Positions 59,220 through 64,000 of a DNA stretch of 64,000 bases are shown piece after piece. The DNA comes from Bacillota bacterium. GTDB taxonomy: Bacteria; Bacillota; Clostridia; Oscillospirales; Ruminococcaceae. The stretch spans positions 186,001-250,000 of the forward strand of contig JAEWPV010000016.1 of the NCBI GenBank assembly GCA_023460535.1, read 5' to 3'. The position numbers and the translations under genes were made by a program. How positions within the stretch are numbered: position 1 is the first letter of the stretch; each line of letters opens with the position of its first letter. The notes beneath the pieces were generated by a model. It searched no databases, had not been told where the DNA came from, and was given only the letters and a program-made list of their open reading frames with translations.

Positions 59220-60017
59220 ATGAAGGCATTAATAACAGGGGCAAGCTCAGGGATTGGGCGGGATATGGCGCGTGTGCTTTCGGGGATGGGATATGACCTG
59301 ATTTTAACCGCCCGCAGGGAGGATCGCTTGCTGGAGCTGAAAAAGGAACTGCCATGCAGCGTTACGGTACTGCCGTTTGACCTGACAAAAGCACAGGACT
59401 GCCACAGCCTGTATGAGCGGGTAAGGGGAGAACGCATCGATGTTCTCATCAACAACGCGGGCTACGGAATGTTTGGCGCCTTTGATGAGAGCGACCTTGA
59501 GCGCGAGCTTGAGATGATAGACGTTAACATCCGCGCGGTGCATATCTTAACCAAGCTGTTTTTACGGGGTTTTGTTAAGGCAAACCGGGGCTACATCCTC
59601 AACGTGGCATCCTCGGCTGCGTTTTTGCCGGGGCCGCTTATGGCGACTTATTATGCGACAAAAGCTTATGTTCTGCGCCTGACGCAGGCGATCAGCGAGG
59701 AGCTGCGCCGCAAGGGGAGCGCTGTCTCGGTCAGCGTGCTCTGCCCGGGGCCTGTTCGCACCGAGTTTGACAGCACCGCGGGGGTGGATTTTAGCCTAAA
59801 AGGGCTTTCCAGCGAATATGTGGCAAGGTACGGCATCAAGCAGATGTTTGCGAAAAAGCTTGTTATCATTCCGGGCGACCAGATGAAGGCGATTCGCTTC
59901 TTCTCACGGTTTGTATCCGATCGTCTGTTGCTGCGTATCGCGTACGGTCAGCAGCACAGAAAGCGCGGCGGTAAACCCGCAAAAAGCACAAGTCGTTCGG
60001 GAACGGTTGCGCAATAA
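59220..60017 (+). CDS. Short-chain dehydrogenase/reductase
   Basis: 265 residues, GCAAAGGAAG upstream. NAD(P)-binding 'ITGASSGIGRDMARVL' (TGxxxGIG), 'LINNAGYGMFG', and catalytic Ser-Tyr-Lys in 'NVASSAAFLPGPLMATYYAT' continuing 'KAYV' (YxxxK). 'LCPGPVRTEFDSTAG' completes the classical SDR pattern, like the YqjQ/DltE-type subgroup. The C-terminal 'RKRGGKPAKSTSRSGTVAQ' is a basic tail. It probably acts on the same hydrophobic substrate as the FAD enzyme in the operon. A strong terminator follows. Confidence 0.92.
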   Translation: MKALITGASSGIGRDMARVLSGMGYDLILTARREDRLLELKKELPCSVTVLPFDLTKAQDCHSLYERVRGERIDVLINNAGYGMFGAFDESDLERELEMIDVNIRAVHILTKLFLRGFVKANRGYILNVASSAAFLPGPLMATYYATKAYVLRLTQAISEELRRKGSAVSVSVLCPGPVRTEFDSTAGVDFSLKGLSSEYVARYGIKQMFAKKLVIIPGDQMKAIRFFSRFVSDRLLLRIAYGQQHRKRGGKPAKSTSRSGTVAQ

Positions 60018-60064
60018 GCTTCGCTGTATTGACACCCCGCTAAAAACACGTTACAATAACGGTA

Positions 60065-60106
60065 GGCAAGGGCGCCATGGATTGGTGCCCTTGCCTTTTT
60101 TGTTTT
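60065..60106 (+). terminator. Terminator of the oxidoreductase-TetR-SDR operon
   Basis: GGCAAGGGCGCCA (60065-60077) pairs with TGGTGCCCTTGCC (60083-60095), one wobble, loop TGGAT, then TTTTTTGTTTTT. Confidence 0.93.
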
Positions 60107-60139
60107 TCCGATTTCACTACTGGCAATTGGCTATACTGA

Positions 60140-60162
60140 ACATATATCGAATAGATATATGT
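60140..60162 (+). promoter_or_regulatory. Inverted repeat upstream of the AstE-like pair
   Basis: ACATATATC (60140-60148) and GATATATGT (60154-60162) are perfect 9-base arms with centre GAATA. A TATACT (60132-60137) precedes it as a possible -10, with no good -35. Probable regulatory site, regulator unknown. Confidence 0.5.
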
Positions 60163-60201
60163 CGCTGTTTTATGTCATCACCGTTACAGGAGGAATCCCC
60201 T

Positions 60202-61131
60202 ATGCTGCAAGAGGTAGTCTCAATCGGGCTTCCGGTTGACGAACGCATTGTAATAAAGAAGAATCGGCTGGCTTCGCCGGACAAAGCAAAGCGAGAGAAA
60301 CGCGTTTGCATTGTTACCGGTACCCACGGCGACGAGCTGGACGGCCAGTACGTGTGTTACGAGCTGATACGGCGCATTAATGAAAATCCGCATATGCTCA
60401 CCGGCACGGTGGATATCTACCCATGTCTGAACCCCCTTGGGATGGATTGCATCAGCCGCGGTATTCCGATGTTTGACCTTGACTTAAACAGCATCTTTCC
60501 GGGGTCGGATACGGGGGCAAGTGCCGAGTTTATTGCGGCGATGATTACCGAGGATATGATGGGTGCCGACCTGTGTGTAGACATCCATTCAAGCAATATT
60601 TATTTGCGCGAGCTGATGCAGGTGCGCGTGAGCGATGAAAGCGCTGCGAAGCTAATGCCCTATGCCAGACTGCTGAATGCCGACCTTGTTTGGGTGTACC
60701 GTTCGCTGACAGTTTTGCAGGCGACGCTTGCTTACAGTCTTAACACCGCTGGTGTGCCCACCCTTGCGGTAGAGATGGGCGTTGGCATGCGTATAGACAC
60801 CGCGTATGGAAACCGGCTTGTGGACGGTATATTCGCGCTGTTACACACACTGGGGTTGTGGAGCGCACCGCCCACCCTCCTCAACGAGCCGATGCTCTCT
60901 ACCGATTACAAGGTTTCGTTTGTAAGTGCCTCCGCCTCCGGCGTGTTTTTGCCCCGCGATGTGCACGGAAAAACCGTACAGAAGGACGAGGTGCTGGGCG
61001 AGATTGTGAACCCCGCGCTGGGGAGGGTGGAGCAGGTGGTGACCGCTCCGGGCAAGGGCATTGTATTTTCCTTGCGCGAATACCCCGTGGTGTACAAAGG
61101 CTCGCTGATGGCAAGGGTACTGGAGGGGTAA
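60202..61131 (+). CDS. Succinylglutamate desuccinylase/aspartoacylase-family metallo-hydrolase (active copy)
   Basis: 309 residues from ATG 60202, six bases after AGGAGGAATC. M14-like zinc carboxypeptidase fold: zinc ligands His42 and Glu45 in 'GTHGDELDGQ', His129 in 'VDIHSSN', and general-base Glu191 in 'LAVEMGVGMR'. 'FDLDLNSIFPG' supports substrate-binding residues of the AstE/AspA family. The last 70 residues form a small beta barrel domain. These enzymes remove an acyl group from an amino acid. The next gene is a degenerate relative in the same direction, so the two likely act together, perhaps as a heteromer. Substrate unknown. Confidence 0.88.
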   Translation: MLQEVVSIGLPVDERIVIKKNRLASPDKAKREKRVCIVTGTHGDELDGQYVCYELIRRINENPHMLTGTVDIYPCLNPLGMDCISRGIPMFDLDLNSIFPGSDTGASAEFIAAMITEDMMGADLCVDIHSSNIYLRELMQVRVSDESAAKLMPYARLLNADLVWVYRSLTVLQATLAYSLNTAGVPTLAVEMGVGMRIDTAYGNRLVDGIFALLHTLGLWSAPPTLLNEPMLSTDYKVSFVSASASGVFLPRDVHGKTVQKDEVLGEIVNPALGRVEQVVTAPGKGIVFSLREYPVVYKGSLMARVLEG

Positions 61132-61198
61132 GCCGTACCGCTTGTCAAAGAAACAGCCCCAAAGAAGTGTATTTCCATAGAAAGGCTTGGACGCAACA

Positions 61199-62134
61199 AT
61201 GAAAAATGAGATAATCTACTCGCTGCAAGCCCCCTACCGGGGCGAGTTTCATATACACGGCTACCGGTTCGGGGGCGACGAACCAACCGCCTGTATCGTG
61301 GGGGCGATTCGCGGCAACGAGGTTCAGCAGCTGTATATGTGCTCGCAGCTCATCGCCACGTTGCGCCGGTTAGAGGAAAAGGGCGCCATTGCCGCGGGGA
61401 AGGAGATATTGGTCATCCCCTCGGTCAACAGCTTCTCGATGAACATCGGCAAGCGGTTTTGGGCGGTGGATAATTCCGACATCAACCGCATGTTTCCGGG
61501 CAACGAGCGGGGCGAAGTCACCCAGCGCATTGCGGCTGCGGTGTTTGCGCAAACGCAACTGTACCGCTATGGGGTTCAGTTTGCGTCGTTTTATATGCCG
61601 GGCGACTTTATTCCCCATGTGCGGATGATGGAAACCGGCTTTCAAACCACCAGCTTAGCGGCGCTGTTTGGTCTGCCCTATGTGGTGGTTCGCAAACCAA
61701 GCCCGGTGGATACCTCCACCCTCAACTACAACCTGCAAAAGTGGAAGGTAAACGCCTTTTCGGTATACACCAACCAGACCGAAGCGATTGACGAACGCTC
61801 CGCAGCACTGGGGGTGGGGGCCGTGCTGCGCTTTTTGGTGCGTATGGGCATTGTCAAGTACTCCAGCCACGGCGGGTATCTGTCCAGTGTAGTGCAGGAG
61901 GAGGAGTTGGTTTCCGTTAAAACCACTGCGGGTGGAATTTTTCGCCGCCTGAAATCCCCCAACGACGAGGTGGGCTTTGGCGAGGCGGTGGCAGAGATTC
62001 TGCATCCGTACGAAGGCACCGTGCTGGCAAGGGTGCTTGCGCCCACCGACGGCATCGTGTTTTTTACCAACAACCAGCCGCTGGTACTCGAAAACACCGT
62101 GGTGTGTAAAATCATCCGCCGTTTGCATGTTTAA
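61199..62134 (+). CDS. AstE/AspA-family paralogue lacking zinc ligands (probable pseudo-enzyme)
   Basis: 311 residues from ATG 61199; TTG 61187 is an alternative. It follows the active copy by 67 bases and shares its layout, including 'NRMFPGNERGEV' matching 'NSIFPGSDTGAS' and the C-terminal barrel ending 'PLVLENTVVCKII'. But the zinc motif reads 'GAIRGNEVQQ' (R38 in place of His, E41 kept), and the position of the second zinc His is 'VQFASFYM' (A129). The catalytic Glu motif has no counterpart: 'VNAFSVYTNQTEAID'. It is therefore probably inactive as a hydrolase and may be a structural or regulatory partner of the preceding enzyme. Confidence 0.82.
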   Translation: MKNEIIYSLQAPYRGEFHIHGYRFGGDEPTACIVGAIRGNEVQQLYMCSQLIATLRRLEEKGAIAAGKEILVIPSVNSFSMNIGKRFWAVDNSDINRMFPGNERGEVTQRIAAAVFAQTQLYRYGVQFASFYMPGDFIPHVRMMETGFQTTSLAALFGLPYVVVRKPSPVDTSTLNYNLQKWKVNAFSVYTNQTEAIDERSAALGVGAVLRFLVRMGIVKYSSHGGYLSSVVQEEELVSVKTTAGGIFRRLKSPNDEVGFGEAVAEILHPYEGTVLARVLAPTDGIVFFTNNQPLVLENTVVCKIIRRLHV

Positions 62135-62162
62135 GCAAAGCATATCTTTTTCAAACAGTAAC

Positions 62163-62204
62163 ATAAGTGCGCCTCTTAAATAAAGAGTGCGCGCTTATTT
62201 TTTG
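62163..62204 (+). terminator. Terminator of the AstE-like pair
   Basis: ATAAGTGCGCCTCTT (62163-62177) pairs with AAGAG-T-GCGCGCTTAT (62183-62198) with one wobble and one bulge, then TTTTTTG. Confidence 0.88.
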
Positions 62205-62231
62205 TATAGAAAGATTTATTAGAAAAAAGGA

Positions 62232-62289
62232 TTGACATTCAAATTGTATTACTGTATTATTGTATTAAGTTCTTAGTACAGTAATACAA
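62232..62289 (+). promoter_or_regulatory. Promoter and multi-repeat operator of the second YtrA-ABC operon
   Basis: TTGACA (62232-62237), 17-base spacer, TATTAT (62255-62260). Three direct copies of TGTATTA start at 62245, 62253 and 62261, an 8-bp period overlapping the -10. In addition TTGTATTACTGTA (62244-62256) is repeated inverted as TACAGTAATACAA (62277-62289). The layout fits binding by the YtrA-type regulator encoded next. Confidence 0.8.
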
Positions 62290-62304
62290 AAGGAGGATGG
62301 GAGA

Positions 62305-62676
62305 TTGACGTGGGAACTGAAAAACGACCGACCGATTTTTAAGCAGCTTGTGGAGCATATCCAGCTGATGATTGTGTCGGGCGCGTATAAGCCGGGCGAT
62401 AAGTTGCCGTCTGTGCGCGATCTGGCAGCTGAAGCGGCGGTAAACCCCAACACCATGCAAAAGGCGCTGGCAGACCTTGAGCAGAGCGGGCTTGTTTTTG
62501 CACAGCGCACCAGCGGGCGCTATATTACGGAGGATGAGGGTATGATAACGGGACTGAAAACCGAGCTTGCCACACAGCTGATTGCTGAGTTTTTAGAGCG
62601 GATGGGGCAGATTGGCTTGAGCAAAGACCAAACAATTGAGTTAATGACAAAAACAGGGGAGGAGAACGGACGATGA
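62305..62676 (+). CDS. GntR-family regulator, YtrA subfamily (second operon)
   Basis: 123 residues; TTG start nine bases after AGGAGG, no ATG being available in frame with a good site. 'PGDKLPSVRDLAAEAAVNPN' then 'TMQKALADLEQSGLVFAQRT' and 'SGRYITED' give the GntR winged helix at about 10-75; the short C-terminus with two helices fits YtrA. It overlaps the ATPase gene by four bases (ATGA), so it is coupled to the exporter it probably represses. Confidence 0.92.
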   Translation: MTWELKNDRPIFKQLVEHIQLMIVSGAYKPGDKLPSVRDLAAEAAVNPNTMQKALADLEQSGLVFAQRTSGRYITEDEGMITGLKTELATQLIAEFLERMGQIGLSKDQTIELMTKTGEENGR

Positions 62677-63374
62677 ACGAAACCATCTTTGAGTGCAGAA
62701 ATCTTTCAAAGTCCTATTCCGGCAAGGCTGCGCTTTCCGGCGTAAGTGTTACCGTGAATCGCGGACGCATCGTCGGTTTGCTGGGACCCAACGGAAGCGG
62801 AAAAAGCACGCTAATTAAGATTGCCAACGGGCTGTTAACCCCCACGGCGGGCGACGTGCTGATTGCAGGCGAAAAACCGGGCGTACAGACCAAACGCATC
62901 GTGTCTTATCTGCCCGAGCGCACCTATCTATGTGACTGGATGCGCGTCAGCGACATGATCGCATTTTTTGCGGATTTTTATGATAACTTTAACACCCAAA
63001 AGGCGTACGACATGCTGGGCAAGCTTGGCATCGGCGCGCAGGACAGACTTAAAACAATGTCCAAGGGTACGCGCGAGAAGGTGCAGCTCATCCTTGTTAT
63101 GAGCCGCGAGGCGGACCTGTACCTGCTTGACGAGCCGATCGGCGGCGTCGACCCGGCGGCCCGGGATTATATCCTGAACACCATCTTGACAAACTACAAC
63201 GAAAATGCGACGGTAATCCTCTCCACCCACCTGATTTCAGACATTGAGCAGGTGCTTGACGACGTAATATTCCTATCCGGCGGCACAGTTCGGCTTACAG
63301 GCAGCGTGGATGAGATTCGCGACCGTCACGGAAAATCGGTAGACGCACTGTTTCGGGAGGTGTTCAAATGTTAG
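62673..63374 (+). CDS. ABC transporter ATP-binding protein (second YtrA operon)
   Basis: 233 residues, short exporter-type ATPase. Walker A 'GPNGSGKST' near 38-46; signature region 'MSKGTREKVQLIL', again a deviant form of LSGGQ as usual in YtrB-like subunits; Walker B 'LYLLDEPIGGVDP'; switch His in 'ILSTHLI'. It overlaps the permease gene by seven bases. The system is probably an envelope-stress or antibiotic-type exporter; the substrate is unknown. Confidence 0.93.
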   Translation: MNETIFECRNLSKSYSGKAALSGVSVTVNRGRIVGLLGPNGSGKSTLIKIANGLLTPTAGDVLIAGEKPGVQTKRIVSYLPERTYLCDWMRVSDMIAFFADFYDNFNTQKAYDMLGKLGIGAQDRLKTMSKGTREKVQLILVMSREADLYLLDEPIGGVDPAARDYILNTILTNYNENATVILSTHLISDIEQVLDDVIFLSGGTVRLTGSVDEIRDRHGKSVDALFREVFKC

Positions 63375-64000
63375 GAAAATTGCTTAAGTACGAGTGGAAG
63401 GCAACCGCACGCATCTTTGTACCGTTTTATCTGGCGGTAGTGGTTTTCGCACTAATTAACCGTATCTTTATCTCATTAAACGTTTCAGAGGGCTGGATGG
63501 CGTTTGTGGCAGGTCTTTCAGGCGCCACATATGCGCTTGCAATTGTTGCGACACTGGCGCTAACCCTGTTTATCATCATTCAGCGTTTTTATAAAAATCT
63601 GTTGGGCGACGAAGGGTATTTGATGTTTACCCTGCCGGTAAAGACATGGCAGAACATCACCGCAAAGCTGCTGATCGCCGCCGCGTGGCAGCTGATTAGT
63701 GCGCTTGTTGTAATCGGTTCTGTGCTACTTATGGTTGCACAGCCGAGCACAATGGCAGAAATACGCAAAGCACTTGCGGATGCCGTCATGGAGTTTGCGA
63801 AAATTAACCTAAGCTTAGGGGCTACGACGGCGTGGTTTGTCGCGGCAATTGTGGTCTCGCTGTTTACGGGAATCCTGTTTTTATACGCATCCATCTCCAT
63901 CGGTCAGTTGTTCTCGCGCCACAAGCTGGTTGCCTCGTTCGGCGCATTCCTTGTGCTTAACACGGTTTCTCAGATTATCACCAGCCTGCTTGTAGGCGTG
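63368..64000 (+). CDS. ABC transporter permease, N-terminal part (3' end outside window)
   Basis: ATG at 63368, inside the end of the ATPase gene, opens a frame that runs to the window edge (211 codons). It begins MLGKLLKYEWKATARIFVPF and has hydrophobic segments at about 18-36, 46-70, 106-124 and 160-178, then a fifth at the edge. 'GYLMFTLPVKTWQNITAKLL' is typical of the YtrC/D-like ABC-2 permeases, in which 'tlPv' and 'K' follow the second segment. It is the membrane part of the second exporter. Confidence 0.87.
   Translation, partial: MLGKLLKYEWKATARIFVPFYLAVVVFALINRIFISLNVSEGWMAFVAGLSGATYALAIVATLALTLFIIIQRFYKNLLGDEGYLMFTLPVKTWQNITAKLLIAAAWQLISALVVIGSVLLMVAQPSTMAEIRKALADAVMEFAKINLSLGATTAWFVAAIVVSLFTGILFLYASISIGQLFSRHKLVASFGAFLVLNTVSQIITSLLVGV

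Overview
The window looks like chromosomal DNA of a Gram-positive, anaerobic-type member of the Clostridia, by gene content closest to Oscillospiraceae/Ruminococcaceae-like plant-fibre degraders. This is inferred from strong AGGAGG-type ribosome binding sites, lipoprotein signal peptides, a class D sortase with an MPETG substrate, a SipW-type signal peptidase, YtrA-type GntR regulators, an AraR of GntR-LacI hybrid type and CUT1 sugar permeases without their own ATPase. Base composition is moderately high by eye, except for an AT-rich patch near 17.4-19.0 kb. No rRNA, CRISPR array, complete insertion sequence or prophage was seen.

Layout. 1-6.9 kb: end of a LacI regulator, a carbohydrate ABC importer (binding protein and two permeases) and a GH9 endoglucanase lipoprotein. 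7.1 kb: an isolated TnpV-like gene on the minus strand. 7.7-13.0 kb: araR, then araB-araA-araD behind a promoter carrying an AraR operator. 13.1-17.4 kb: a YesN/YesM-type two-component system and a sugar-binding lipoprotein with no transporter genes. 17.4-19.2 kb: an AT-rich minus-strand patch with a phosphotransferase, a frameshifted flavodoxin and tRNA-Arg. 19.3-24.7 kb: two tiny genes, a TetR-flavodoxin-FMN-protein cluster under a large operator, a YtrA-ABC exporter operon on the minus strand, and an RNA 2',3'-cyclic phosphodiesterase.

24.9-32.1 kb is the most distinctive region. It encodes a 1234-residue VWA surface protein, a SipW-type signal peptidase, two TasA/camelysin-like proteins, an MPETG-anchored protein of related design and a class D sortase. 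I read it as a self-contained cell-wall-anchored TasA-like fibre or adhesin system. 32.2-45 kb carries housekeeping and accessory genes: a PNPOx-fold protein, a CPBP protease, a PutP-like symporter, a chemoreceptor with a C-terminal sensor-like domain, a GPH sugar symporter with a GH13 glucosidase, metG, TatD and a CAP-domain lipoprotein. A striking array of hairpins closed by a 12-bp stem lies between metG and tatD.

45.3-56 kb: a nitroreductase, a TIM-barrel-like protein and the arginine operon argGH-(hydrolase)-CJBDF behind candidate ARG boxes; it converts glutamate to arginine using the ArgJ acetyl cycle. 56-64 kb: an aldo/keto reductase, a FAD oxidoreductase-TetR-SDR operon behind a 24-bp palindrome, a tandem pair of AstE/AspA-like proteins of which the second has lost its zinc ligands, and a second YtrA-ABC operon running off the window end.

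Functional names rest on motif recognition in the translated sequence. No database search was possible.
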